In this document: one piece after another, positions 10,706 through 19,555 of the stretch | Layout of the letters: every line of letters begins with the position of its first letter | Numbering within the stretch: the stretch's first letter is position 1 | NCBI GenBank assembly: GCA_035457725.1 | Contig: DATIBC010000030.1 | Coordinates: 1 to 51,313, forward strand | Source: DATFES01 sp035457725 | GTDB lineage: Bacteria > Pseudomonadota > Alphaproteobacteria > CACIAM-22H2 | Direction: 5' to 3' | DNA length: 51,313 nucleotides | Notes under the pieces: generated by a model | Told to the model about the DNA's origin: nothing | Seen by the model: the letters and a program-made list of their open reading frames with translations, nothing else | Database searches by the model: none | Position numbers and translations under genes: made by a program

Positions 10706-11962
10706 TCAAGGCATGCGCTCGTCGCTCGGCCGGCGGTCCGTGCTGCCGCGATAGGCGAGCCATCCGGCGGATACGATCAGCGCCAGCACCGCGAAGACGA
10801 TCCTATACGCCGTCGCTTTCGATGCGCCCGCTTGCGCCAAGGCACCCATGACGCCGCCCGTCGCGATCTGCAGCAGCGCCACACCGCCCATGATGCCCAT
10901 GTTGATCAGGCTGACGCCGCGGCCCATCAAGCGCTCGGGAAACAATGCGCGGCCGTGCGCCATCACGACAACACGAACGCCGGCGAATGCGCCGAGCGAG
11001 GCGAACAGGACGATCGAGGTCCACAACGGCGGTGCCGTCAGCAGGGCGAGTGCGCTCAGAACCGCGGCAAGCCCGGCGAGGCCCGCCTGAACGACGCCCT
11101 TGCGGGTGTCGAACTTTCGGTCGAGCGGGCCGGACAGCAACGTGCCGCAGAGCATGGCGAGCGCCATCGCCAGCATGGCGTTGCCGCGAGCGACGGTGTC
11201 GAGGCCATGGACATCGTTGAAATATGGACCGCCCCAGAGGCCGAAAATCGCCATGGCGGCGCCGTAGACGACCAGCGCCGCAGCGATGACTCGGGCCAGT
11301 CCCGGCTGCCGGAACGCCTCGATCGTGCCGCGCCAAGCCTCGCGCGGCGATTCGGGCCGTCTGGTGTGGAAAGCGTGACCCGGAGGCGCGTCGCGCACGC
11401 CGACATACGCCAATGCGCACAATACCGCCGTCGCCGCCGCCATGAGCACGAACGCCCCGCGCCAGCCGATCGCCTCGACTAACGCCGCGAAGGGCGACGT
11501 CGCGAGCAGATTTCCAGACTCGCCCGACGCCACCAGGATCGACGCCAAACCGGCGTAACGGTCGCGCGGAAACCAGCGCGCGCAGACAAGCAAAGCCCCG
11601 ACCAAGATGCCCGAGCAGCCCAGGCCCATCAACGCGCGACCGATCAGCAATCCCCAAAGCCCGTCGGCGGAGGCGAAGACGAGCGAACCTATCGCCGCGA
11701 AGACCAGCAGCGCCGGCATGGTGCGGCGCGGGCCGAAGCGGTCGAACAGCGGCCCATTGACGAGCTGTGCGAGGGCGAAGACGACGAAGAAGACGCCGGC
11801 AAGAAGTCCCAAATCGGCCCCCGTCAAGCCGAGCCCGTCGGCAAGTTCCGGGGCGATGACCGCCTGCGAGGCGCGGAAAAACTGGCTAATGACGTAGACG
11901 GCGGCAAGCGTCGCGAGAAGACGCAAGGCGGTCAAAGCGGCGACAGGAGGCGTGGCGTGCAT
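10706..11962 (-). CDS. Major facilitator superfamily transporter
   Basis: The product is 418 aa from the ATG at 11962 (MHATPPVAALTAL); the longer upstream frame is antisense noise from the neighbouring gene. Twelve hydrophobic helices are readable. The MFS loop 2-3 motif is present as LFDRFGPRRTM (about residues 66-76), and a shorter version recurs at LSGPLDRKFDTRKG after helix 8. There is an inter-domain cytoplasmic loop near residue 200. It is a secondary carrier in the inner membrane, possibly of the organic-anion or nitrate/cyanate-like class, but I see no substrate-diagnostic motif. It converges with the DUF2927-like gene and starts 16 bp downstream of the second cyclase gene's stop, so it may be in that operon. 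Confidence 0.88.
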   Translation of the reverse strand: MHATPPVAALTALRLLATLAAVYVISQFFRASQAVIAPELADGLGLTGADLGLLAGVFFVVFALAQLVNGPLFDRFGPRRTMPALLVFAAIGSLVFASADGLWGLLIGRALMGLGCSGILVGALLVCARWFPRDRYAGLASILVASGESGNLLATSPFAALVEAIGWRGAFVLMAAATAVLCALAYVGVRDAPPGHAFHTRRPESPREAWRGTIEAFRQPGLARVIAAALVVYGAAMAIFGLWGGPYFNDVHGLDTVARGNAMLAMALAMLCGTLLSGPLDRKFDTRKGVVQAGLAGLAAVLSALALLTAPPLWTSIVLFASLGAFAGVRVVVMAHGRALFPERLMGRGVSLINMGIMGGVALLQIATGGVMGALAQAGASKATAYRIVFAVLALIVSAGWLAYRGSTDRRPSDERMP

Positions 11963-11978
11963 GCGCTGCGAATGACGC

Positions 11979-13361
11979 TCAGTTGGCGCCCTCGCAGTGG
12001 AACTCGTAAACGTCGGAGCCTTCCGCACGGTTGAACAGCACGGCGTTTCGGCCTTGCGCACGACAATGCGCCTGCGCCAAGTCGTAAACCGCCTGGGTCC
12101 GTCCGCCCCGCAAAATGGTGATCGAGCCGATGGTCTGCGCCAATAGGCGCGGCTCGGCCAGCCGCTCTTCGAGTCGCTGCGCTTCGGTTTCCGACAGCTT
12201 GACCGACAGCGCTTTGAGGATGTTCTCGCGGACGTCGTCCTGGAGATCGAATATATCGGTGAACGCGCGGTCATAACGATCCGACCAGACCTGGCGGCCT
12301 GAGCCGGTCTCGACGAGCTGCGCGGTGATGCGTACCCGATCGCCGGCGGTCCGCACGTTGCCGTCGACGACGAATTGGACGCCAAGTTCGTGGCCGATCT
12401 GCTGCGGCGCTACGGTCCGGCCCTTGTAGGCGGCGACGGTATTGCGCGACACGACGGAAAGTCGCGAAATCTTCGACAGATCGGTGATCAGATCCTCGGC
12501 TATGCCGTCGCCGATATGCGCGTATCGCGCATCGTCGCTGGAATTGACGAAGGGCAACACGGCGACGGAGATTCGGCGCGCCGACGTCGCGAGCGGGATC
12601 GACGCCGCTGGCGACTCGGTCATCAATGGCGTCGCCGCGGCGACGCGCGGTTCCGTTGATGTGTCCTCCGGCGAGGGCGCGTCGGTTGCCGTTGGCGGCG
12701 TCTCGTCGCGGCGCAGGTCGAATCGGCTGACGATCGCGGCGCCGAGGATCAGCGCCGCGATGACACCGAGCGCGAGCGCGACCTGCCGCATCCTGCCCGC
12801 ATGGAGGCGCCGACGTGCGCCCCGGGACGCCTCGCGATCGAAGCGAACGGCATAGACATAGATCGGTCGCGGAAGGTTCTTGACCTCGTGAGCGCCCAAT
12901 TCCTCGAATGCGTAAGGCAGCTTGTCGCGCACCTGGTCGCGCACGGTCCGCGAAACGCAGATCGATCCCGGCTCGGCGATCGTCTGCAGACGCGCGGCGA
13001 GATTGACGCCGTCGCCGAAGACGTCGCCGCCATCGAGGATGACGTCGCCCAGGTTGACGCCGATGCGAAACTCGAGACGACGTTCGGGGAGGGTCTCGGA
13101 GTTGCGCACGCGCATCAGCCGCTGCACCGCCACCGCGCAGTCGACGGCATCGAGCACGCTGGAGAATTCGGCGAGGAAACCGTCGCCGAGCATCTTGAAA
13201 ATGCGCCCGTTGTGGCTGGAGACCACGGGCTCGATCGCCGCCAGGTGCCCCTTCATGGCGGCAAGCGTGCCTGGTTCATCCTTGCCCATCAGCCGGCTGT
13301 AGCCGGCGATGTCGGCAGAAACGATGGCGGCGAGCTTGCGTTCAACCTGCGACGAATCCAT
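11979..13361 (-). CDS. Class III cyclase fused to a TolB-like periplasmic domain
   Basis: The product is 460 aa from the ATG at 13361 (MDSSQVERKLAAIVSADIAG); upstream in-frame codons add an unlikely tail. The N-terminal cyclase homology domain (about 8-175) has metal aspartates in VSADIAGYSRLM and MLGDGFLAEF and the Asn/Arg pair in GDGVNLAARLQ. One TM helix follows (about 197-217), then a Pro/Thr/Ala-rich linker, then a domain starting ISVAVLPFVNSSDD and continuing GIAEDLITDLSKISRLSVVS, typical of the TolB-N/FlgO-like module found in these cyclases. The TPR array usual in this group is absent; the C-terminus ends in a short Cys-containing segment. It probably makes cAMP in response to an envelope signal. 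Confidence 0.88.
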   Translation of the reverse strand: MDSSQVERKLAAIVSADIAGYSRLMGKDEPGTLAAMKGHLAAIEPVVSSHNGRIFKMLGDGFLAEFSSVLDAVDCAVAVQRLMRVRNSETLPERRLEFRIGVNLGDVILDGGDVFGDGVNLAARLQTIAEPGSICVSRTVRDQVRDKLPYAFEELGAHEVKNLPRPIYVYAVRFDREASRGARRRLHAGRMRQVALALGVIAALILGAAIVSRFDLRRDETPPTATDAPSPEDTSTEPRVAAATPLMTESPAASIPLATSARRISVAVLPFVNSSDDARYAHIGDGIAEDLITDLSKISRLSVVSRNTVAAYKGRTVAPQQIGHELGVQFVVDGNVRTAGDRVRITAQLVETGSGRQVWSDRYDRAFTDIFDLQDDVRENILKALSVKLSETEAQRLEERLAEPRLLAQTIGSITILRGGRTQAVYDLAQAHCRAQGRNAVLFNRAEGSDVYEFHCEGAN

Positions 13362-13518
13362 GACCGCGGAGACTAATCCCTCGTCTTGTGACCGCGCCAG
13401 CGCGACTTGGTCTCCCAATTCATGCGATGTACGTAGAAGACGCACGACCGCCCGCACGCGGGACGGCTAATGACGGTTTGAGTCGCTCCGTCGTCATGGT
13501 CGCGCGGAGCGTCGTCAT

Positions 13519-15927
13519 TCAGCTCCGCAACGTCGCTCCGGTGGCCTTGGCGACGGCGGCAACGATCCGTTGCGCGACCGCCTCGATCTCCGCATCGGTC
13601 AATGTGCGTTGCGTAGGCTGGAGGCGGACCGAGATCGCCAACGACTTCTTGCCTTCCGGAACGCCCTTACCCTGGTAGACGTCGAACACGCTGACGCCGG
13701 CGATCAGGTTGCGATCGACGAAGCGCGCCGCGCGCGTCACCTGCTCCGCCGGAACGTTTGCGTCGAGGACAAAGGCGAAGTCGCGTTCGACCGGTTGATA
13801 GGGCGAGGGCTTGAGCAGCGGACGTGCCCGGGTCCCCTTGGCTTTTGCCGGCGGCAATGCGTCGAGAAACACTTCGAATCCGACCATCGGTCCCTTGACG
13901 TCGAGCTTGGCGAGCGCGTCGGGATGCAACACGCCGAAATGCGCGACGATGGCTTGCGGACCAAAGCGCAACACGCCCGAGCGCCCGGGGTGGTACCAGG
14001 CGGGCGCCTCGGCGACGACTTGCACGTTCTCGACCGACAGGCCGAGCGCCGCGAGCAGCGCCAGCGCGTCCCCCTTGACGTCGAAAACGTCGACGGGGCG
14101 CTGGGAAGCGGCCCAATGTCGCGGCGTGGCGGATCCGGCGCGCACGCCGGCGGCGACGGTCGCCTGGCCGGTCGGCGTGTTGTCCCGATATGCCGGTCCG
14201 ACTTCGAACAAAGCGCTGTCCGGATAACCGCGATCGGCGTTGCGCTGCACCGCCAGCAGCAGGTTCGGCAGGATCGACGGGCGCATCATGTCGAGTTCGG
14301 CGCTGATCGGATTGGCGAGCGCCAGCGATGCGTCTCCGCCGCCGAAATGCGCCGCGTGCACCGAGGCCATGAACGAAAAGGTCACCGCCTCGAGGAGCCC
14401 CTGACCGGCGAGCGCTCGTTTGGCGTCGTGAACGCGGCGCTGTGCCGGGGTCAACGCCGCGGACGGCAATGCCGTTTCCGGGACCAACGGCGTGGCAGCG
14501 ATCCGATCGTAGCCCCAAATGCGCGTCACTTCCTCGACAAGGTCGGCCTCGCCCTGCACGTCGCCACGCCACGACGGCGGCTGCACGTCGAGCATACCGT
14601 CGCTACGATCATGGACCTCGAAACCGAGCTTGGTAAGGATCGTCGCCGCCTCGTCGCGCGGCACATCGACGCCGCCTAGGCTGTGGATGCGCGCCGGGCG
14701 CAAGGCGTAGCTTCGCCGCCACTCCGGCGCTTCGCCGGCGACGACGAGGTTAGACGGCTCGCCGCCGCACAACTCGACGATCAGCCGCGTCGCCGCCTCC
14801 ATGCCCTCGATCACCGCTGCCGGGTCGACGCCCCGCTCGAAGCGATAACGTGCGTCCGAAACGATGGCATGGCGGCGTCCGGTGGTCGCCGTGCGGACCG
14901 GGTCGAACAGCGCCGCTTCGACGAATACGGAGGTGGTCTTGTCGGTGCAGCCAGAAGATTCGCCGCCGACAACGCCCCCCAGCGCCAGCGCGCCATCGTC
15001 GTCGGCGATCACCGTCTCCGATCCGGTCAAAGCGTATTCCTTGCCGTTGAGCGCCAAGACCTTCTCGCCTTGACGCGCCAAGCGAACATGGATCGAGCCC
15101 GCCAGCGTGTCGGCGTCGAAGACGTGCAGCGGCCGGCTCACATCGACCGTGAAGAAATTGGTGATATCGACCAGCGCCGAGATCGGCCGCAGGCCGACCG
15201 CGATCAAGCGGTCCTGCAACCATTTCGGCGACGGACCGTTTCCGAGCCCGCGGATATGCCGGCCAACGAAATAGGGGCACGCGTCGCGCTCGGCCGCAGA
15301 AAAATCGAGCCGAACGCCGATCGGGCTCTTGAAACCGCCGGGAACCGGGGCGATCGCTCGCGGCTTGAGCCGCCCGAGGCCGGCCGCGGCAAGGTCGCGA
15401 GCGACGCCGCGCACGCCAAGGCAGTCGGCGCGATTGGGCGTGATGGCGATCTCGATCACCGGATCATCGAGCCCGAGCACGGGCGCGAAAGGCCGCCCAA
15501 CCGGCGCATCGTCGGGCAATTCGATGATGCCCTCGTGATCGTCGCTGATGCCCATTTCGCGCGGCGAGCACAGCATGCCGTTCGATGGTTGGCCGCGAAT
15601 GTTGCCGGCCTTGAGGGCCAGTCCGGTTCCCGGGATCGTCGTGCCGGCGGCGGCGAACACGCCCTTCATTCCGGTACGCGCATTAGGCGCTCCGCAGACG
15701 ACCTGAACCTTGGCCGTTCCGGTGTCGACGATGCAGACGCTGAGCCGATCGGCGTCGGGGTGCGGTCGGGCCTCGGTGACGTAACCAACGATGAAGGGCG
15801 CAAGCTTCGCGGCGCGATCCTCGACGCTTTCGACCTCCAATCCGACCATCGTCAACTTGTCGACGATCGCCCCGAGCGGCGCGTCGGTCTCGAGATGCGA
15901 TTTCAGCCAGCCGAGCGTGAACTTCAT
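13519..15927 (-). CDS. pheT: Phenylalanine--tRNA ligase beta subunit
   Basis: The product is 802 aa from the ATG at 15927 (MKFTLGWLKSHL), the standard bacterial start and length. The order is an N-terminal tRNA-binding EMAP-like domain (about 40-150, with PHPDADRLSVC), B3/B4 with ITPNRADCLGVRG, B5 with tandem LGGVD-type repeats, the core-like domain, and a C-terminal FDX-ACB anticodon-binding domain ending near ATGATLRS. It forms the (alpha-beta)2 enzyme that charges tRNA-Phe. Its ATG overlaps the pheS stop by 4 bp (ATGA), indicating translational coupling. It is the last gene of the leftward translation block. Confidence 0.97.
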   Translation of the reverse strand: MKFTLGWLKSHLETDAPLGAIVDKLTMVGLEVESVEDRAAKLAPFIVGYVTEARPHPDADRLSVCIVDTGTAKVQVVCGAPNARTGMKGVFAAAGTTIPGTGLALKAGNIRGQPSNGMLCSPREMGISDDHEGIIELPDDAPVGRPFAPVLGLDDPVIEIAITPNRADCLGVRGVARDLAAAGLGRLKPRAIAPVPGGFKSPIGVRLDFSAAERDACPYFVGRHIRGLGNGPSPKWLQDRLIAVGLRPISALVDITNFFTVDVSRPLHVFDADTLAGSIHVRLARQGEKVLALNGKEYALTGSETVIADDDGALALGGVVGGESSGCTDKTTSVFVEAALFDPVRTATTGRRHAIVSDARYRFERGVDPAAVIEGMEAATRLIVELCGGEPSNLVVAGEAPEWRRSYALRPARIHSLGGVDVPRDEAATILTKLGFEVHDRSDGMLDVQPPSWRGDVQGEADLVEEVTRIWGYDRIAATPLVPETALPSAALTPAQRRVHDAKRALAGQGLLEAVTFSFMASVHAAHFGGGDASLALANPISAELDMMRPSILPNLLLAVQRNADRGYPDSALFEVGPAYRDNTPTGQATVAAGVRAGSATPRHWAASQRPVDVFDVKGDALALLAALGLSVENVQVVAEAPAWYHPGRSGVLRFGPQAIVAHFGVLHPDALAKLDVKGPMVGFEVFLDALPPAKAKGTRARPLLKPSPYQPVERDFAFVLDANVPAEQVTRAARFVDRNLIAGVSVFDVYQGKGVPEGKKSLAISVRLQPTQRTLTDAEIEAVAQRIVAAVAKATGATLRS

Positions 15928-17039
15928 CGCGCCAATCCTCCGGCGAGGCTCGGCTGATCGAGGGGAACGAACCCGTAATGGCGCAGCCAGCGCATATCGG
16001 CTTCGTAGAAGGTGCGCAAGTCGGGAATGCCGTATTTGAGCATCGCCGCGCGCTCGATGCCCATTCCGAACGCAAATCCCTGATACTCGGACGGATCGAT
16101 TCCGCAATTGGCGAGAACTTTCGGATGCACCATGCCGCAACCGAGAATCTCGAGCCAGTCGCCGCCGGCGCCGATTTTCAGCTCGCCGCCGGCGCGCGAG
16201 CAGCCGATGTCCACCTCGGCCGACGGTTCGGTGAAGGGAAAATAGCTCGGCCGGAACCGCACGGCGAGATCGGCGACATCGAAAAACGCGCGCGCGAACT
16301 CGACCAAGCAGCCCTTGAGATGGCCCATGTGCGAGGTTTTATCGACGACCAGGCCCTCGATCTGGTGGAAATTGGGCGAATGCGTCGCATCGTAGTCGCA
16401 GCGAAACGTTCGGCCGGGCACGATGATCCGGACCGGCGGCTTTTGTTTCATCATCGTGCGGATCTGCACCGGCGAGGTATGCGTGCGGAGCAGCTTCGGC
16501 GCCACGCCTTCGGAATCGGAGCGCCCGTCGGCAACACCCGCCGGAGCGTCGCTCGCAAGGTAAAACGTGTCGTGGCTCTGCCGCGCTGGATGCTCGGGCG
16601 GAATGTTGAGAGCGGTGAAATTATGAAAATCGTCCTCGATATCGGGACCTTCGGCGACGACAAACCCCATCGCGGCGAAGATTGTCACCATCTCGTCGAT
16701 CGTCTGGCTGATCGGATGGATCCGGCCGTCCACCGATGGGCGCGCCGGAAGGGTTACGTCGACGCGCTCGCGCGCGAGACGCCGGTCGAGTTCGGCGTGC
16801 GCCAGCGCTTGGGCGCGAACTTCGATCGCCGAAGCGATCTCGTCTTTGAGCGCGTTGAGCGCGGCGCCGACGCTCTTTCGCGCCTCGGGTGCGATCGCGC
16901 CGAGCCGTTTCATCAGCTCGGTGACGCGGCCTTTCTTGCCGAGCGCCTCGACGCGCAATTGCTCGAGAGCGGCCGGCGTGGCGGCCGCGGCGATCGCCGC
17001 CACTGTCTCATTCCGAAGGCGTTCCACGTCGTGCTGCAT
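15924..17039 (-). CDS. pheS: Phenylalanine--tRNA ligase alpha subunit
   Basis: The product is 371 aa. There is an N-terminal coiled coil (about 1-85), then the class II catalytic core. Motif 2 is seen as GRTFRCDYDATHSPNFHQIE, and motif 3 as GFAFGMGIERAAMLKYG near the C-terminus. It catalyses Phe activation and transfer together with PheT, with which it overlaps by 4 bp. Upstream, between rplT and pheS, is a perfect stem with a U-tract that could terminate or attenuate transcription entering pheS. No Phe-rich leader peptide is visible there. Confidence 0.97.
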   Translation of the reverse strand: MQHDVERLRNETVAAIAAAATPAALEQLRVEALGKKGRVTELMKRLGAIAPEARKSVGAALNALKDEIASAIEVRAQALAHAELDRRLARERVDVTLPARPSVDGRIHPISQTIDEMVTIFAAMGFVVAEGPDIEDDFHNFTALNIPPEHPARQSHDTFYLASDAPAGVADGRSDSEGVAPKLLRTHTSPVQIRTMMKQKPPVRIIVPGRTFRCDYDATHSPNFHQIEGLVVDKTSHMGHLKGCLVEFARAFFDVADLAVRFRPSYFPFTEPSAEVDIGCSRAGGELKIGAGGDWLEILGCGMVHPKVLANCGIDPSEYQGFAFGMGIERAAMLKYGIPDLRTFYEADMRWLRHYGFVPLDQPSLAGGLAR

Positions 17040-17076
17040 GGTCGTGTCGTTCGATCGCCCTCACCAATCTCCGGCA

Positions 17077-17115
17077 AAACAAAAAGAGGCCCGACCGGTC
17101 GGCCAGGGGCCTCTT
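17077..17115 (-). terminator. Rho-independent terminator or attenuator between rplT and pheS
   Basis: On the minus strand AAGAGGCCC (17115-17107) pairs with GGGCCTCTT (17092-17084), and TTTTTGTTTT follows immediately. The loop itself contains a GACCGGTC palindrome that could give an alternative fold. It lies 43 bp after the rplT stop and 38 bp before pheS. It is either a terminator with a pheS promoter I cannot see, or an attenuator of pheST. Confidence 0.75.
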
Positions 17116-17158
17116 AGCCTCGTCGTCTTCTGCCGATGGCGCCGGCGCGGATCCGCGC

Positions 17159-17524
17159 TCAGGCGCTCGAACCGAGGGCGGCCTTGGCCTGGTCAACCAA
17201 CGCCTTGAAACCGTCGGGGTCACTTACCGCAAGATCGGCAAGCACTTTGCGGTCGAGCGCCACGCCCGCCTTCTTGAGTCCGGCAACCAACTTCGAATAT
17301 GTAAGCCCGCTCTCGCGCGCGCCCGCGTTGATGCGCTGGATCCATAGGGCGCGAAACTCGCGTTTTTTGTTGCGCCGATCGCGATAAGCATAGCGGAGCG
17401 CCTTCTCCACCCGCTCCAAAGCGGGACGGAAACTATCCGATGAGCGCCCGACATAGCCCTTGGCAAGATCGAGCACTTTCTTGTGTCGGGCGCGCTGGGT
17501 TACCCCGCGCTTGACGCGTGCCAT
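17159..17524 (-). CDS. rplT: 50S ribosomal protein L20
   Basis: The product is 121 aa with the canonical start MARVKRGVTQRARHKKVL, followed by AKGYVGRSS, a very basic DRRNKKREFRALWIQRINA helix, and the globular end with LDRKVLADLA. L20 binds 23S rRNA early in 50S assembly and in many bacteria represses its own operon through the rpmI leader. The gene lies 36 bp after rpmI. Confidence 0.98.
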   Translation of the reverse strand: MARVKRGVTQRARHKKVLDLAKGYVGRSSDSFRPALERVEKALRYAYRDRRNKKREFRALWIQRINAGARESGLTYSKLVAGLKKAGVALDRKVLADLAVSDPDGFKALVDQAKAALGSSA

Positions 17525-17560
17525 GGCGAATCACTCCTCTCGCGTGTGCATTGCCGGAAT

Positions 17561-17758
17561 TCAGACGTGCAGGAATTGCTTTTTGATCTTGGCTGCGTCG
17601 CCCGGCGACAACACGCTATAGCCGCGCGCCTTACGCTTCATCTTCTGCGGCCGTTTGCGCAAATTGTGGCGCTTGAAGGCGACCGGCGCCCGCACTTTGC
17701 CCGACGCGGTGAGCTTGAAGCGCTTCTTCGCGCTCGATTTGGTCTTGAGCTTGGGCAT
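17561..17758 (-). CDS. rpmI: 50S ribosomal protein L35
   Basis: The product is 65 aa from the ATG at 17758 (MPKLKTKSSAKKRFKLTASG), standard for L35. The RHNLRKRP and KMKRKARGY segments are typical, and it ends AAKIKKQFLHV. A GCAAGGAGCG ribosome binding site precedes the start. The long region upstream (17759-18286) is probably its leader and promoter. It is co-transcribed with rplT. Confidence 0.97.
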   Translation of the reverse strand: MPKLKTKSSAKKRFKLTASGKVRAPVAFKRHNLRKRPQKMKRKARGYSVLSPGDAAKIKKQFLHV

Positions 17759-18286
17759 TTTCGCTCCTTGCCGATGAAGCGCCCGCGCCGCAACGGCGCG
17801 CGCACGATGTGAGCGGTTGGGCATGCCCGTCGAGATCCGTTAAAAGATCCGGCCTTGGCCGCTCGCGAAGGCGAGGGTTATAGCGGCAGGATTCGACCAT
17901 GGCAAGGGCCCGGCCCGGCGATCCCGGCTGGCCTCGACTGCCGGTCCGAGCGCTGGGAAATATTAAATAACCAATTGATCTATAATATAAATCTCCTGTC
18001 TTCAGAGGCCAGCCGGATCGCGTCTTGATGGACAATTCGACGGCGAGAACATGGCTCGGCATGCCGCGCAGCAACGTCGTCGGCTACAGCCAGCGGTAGT
18101 TTCAAACGTGCCTCAATCGTGACGACAATCGTTGCCGCGGATAACGGCGATCATCGTAGATCGGCGCGCAGCGAAAATACGAGCCGCGACGCGTTGTCGA
18201 ATCGCCGCCAGCGGTCATCACCCGAGATCGTCTCGCCCGCCGATCTCGCCGGCCAAACGGCTTCGGACTGCAACGCGCGAGCGGCG
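17759..18286. other. Long non-coding region upstream of rpmI
   Basis: This is 528 bp between xre and rpmI with no convincing gene. An AT-rich island at about 17958-17995 is striking in GC-rich surroundings. On the minus strand it offers TTTATA, an 18-nt spacer and TTTAAT (17991-17962), a candidate promoter that would give rpmI a leader of about 200 nt, as expected for L20-autoregulated operons. The plus strand reads a perfect TATAAT at 17981 without a good -35. A plus-strand 23-codon ORF at 18028 is not supported by anything else. Confidence 0.4.
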
Positions 18287-18712
18287 TTATTTCCTTCCGC
18301 GCGTCGTACGGGGCTCGGCCACCGAACGGATGACGCCAAGAATCTTTTTTCGCACTCGCGGGTCGGAGATCTGATAATAGGCCCGCACCAGCTTGACTGT
18401 TTCGCTGGCGCCCATCGGGTCGGCGACCGCAGCATTGCGACCCTCGCGCGATGCGCCAGCGGCGGCGCTGGACGAACGGCGGTCGCTCGGCGCATCCTCG
18501 AAGAACCACGACACCGGCACGCCGAGGAACTTGGTCAGCGCATAAAGGCGGCTGGCCGAAATTCGGTTGGTGCCGCGCTCGTATTTTTGCAGCTGTTGGA
18601 ACGACACGCCGATCGCATTGGCCAGCTTTTCCTGACTTAAGCCCAGGAAAAGCCTACGCATTCTGACCCGCCCGCCGACATGGATGTCGACCGGTTCCGG
18701 ATCATCGGACAT
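18287..18712 (-). CDS. XRE-family transcriptional regulator, PraR-like
   Basis: The product is 141 aa from the ATG at 18712 (MSDDPEPVDIHVGGRVRMRR); the ATG at 18748 would add 12 residues. The helix-turn-helix (about 12-68) reads RRLFLGLSQEKLANAIGVSF and then QQLQKYERGTNRISASRLY. The D-I-H-V-G-x-R-(V/I)-R start and the VPVSWFFEDAP end match the rhizobial PraR group of repressors, which control biofilm, quorum-sensing and polyester accumulation genes. The C-terminal half is less conserved, with a KKILGVIRSVAEP helix. It lies between infC and rpmI on the same strand, an unusual position for a regulator. Its targets are unknown. Confidence 0.85.
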   Translation of the reverse strand: MSDDPEPVDIHVGGRVRMRRLFLGLSQEKLANAIGVSFQQLQKYERGTNRISASRLYALTKFLGVPVSWFFEDAPSDRRSSSAAAGASREGRNAAVADPMGASETVKLVRAYYQISDPRVRKKILGVIRSVAEPRTTRGRK

Positions 18713-18973
18713 GTGGATATCTTTTCTCGCGCGACCCATTCGCGGCATTCGTAGCCTCCGTTTTCGACCTTGTTTATTGGCGCCCGGACAGGTTCGCCGG
18801 GCGCGCTCCCGATCCCCGCAGTTTTGTCTTAAAGCGCTTCGCGTTCAAGATGTATTTCTGATTTCTACGAAAGATCACCGGCCGACTTTCGAATATCTAT
18901 GGATAACGGTTAACGAGACCCGTCGGGGCGTCGGCCATCGCCCCATCGAGTGCATCGCCTGATCGCCGGCCCG

Positions 18974-19510
18974 TCATTTCGGCGCCATCACCATCGTCAT
19001 CTGCCGGCCCTCAAGGCGCGGCGTCTGCTCCACCTTCGCTTTTTCGCCTAGGTCCGCCTTGACGCGGTCAAGAAGCCGGGAACCGAGATCGGCATGCACC
19101 ATCTCGCGGCCGCGAAACCGCAGCGTGACCTTGACCTTGTCGCCCTCTTCGATGAACCGGGTCATCGCTCGCATCTTGACATCGTAATCGTGATCATCGA
19201 TGCCCGGTCGCATCTTGATTTCCTTGATGTCGATGACCTTCTGCTTTTTCCGCGCTTCATTCTGCTTCTTTTGCAGCTCGTATTTGTATTTGCCTATATC
19301 GAGCAGCTTGCAGACCGGCGGATCGGCGTTGGGCGAAATCTCGACTAGATCGAGATCGGCCTCGTAGGCCATTTGCAACGCCTCATGGAGGCCTACCACC
19401 CCCACCATTTCGCCGCGTTCGTCGATCAGCCGAACGGTCGCGGCTTCGATCTGGTCGTTGACGCGCGGACCATCCTTGGCCGGCGTGGACTCCGATGGAT
19501 AACGAGCTAT
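18974..19510 (-). CDS. infC: Translation initiation factor IF-3, probable non-canonical start
   Basis: The product is 178 aa when read from AUA at 19510. The first in-frame ATG (19603) would add a 31-residue tail that crosses the upstream terminator. The N-terminal domain has RVNDQIEAATVRLIDERGE, then a Lys-rich linker (ELQKKQNEARKKQK), then the C-terminal domain with KMRPGIDDHDYDVK and GRQMTMVMAPK. IF-3 binds the 30S subunit and rejects wrong initiator codons. An AGGAG (19523-19519) lies 8 nt before AUA 19510 and 2 nt before AUC 19516, and no ATG, GTG or TTG fits. Rare start codons on infC are known to allow IF-3 to repress its own synthesis. Confidence 0.92.
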   Translation of the reverse strand: MARYPSESTPAKDGPRVNDQIEAATVRLIDERGEMVGVVGLHEALQMAYEADLDLVEISPNADPPVCKLLDIGKYKYELQKKQNEARKKQKVIDIKEIKMRPGIDDHDYDVKMRAMTRFIEEGDKVKVTLRFRGREMVHADLGSRLLDRVKADLGEKAKVEQTPRLEGRQMTMVMAPK

Positions 19511-19555
19511 CGAGATCTCTCCTGTGTTCGTTTCGACCGCGCTGGCGCCCGTCAA

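Noticed and set aside
11963..12385. 141-residue N-terminal extension of the MFS transporter frame
   Set aside because: It runs across the second cyclase gene in another frame and has no domain; the ATG at 11962 gives a normal MFS start.
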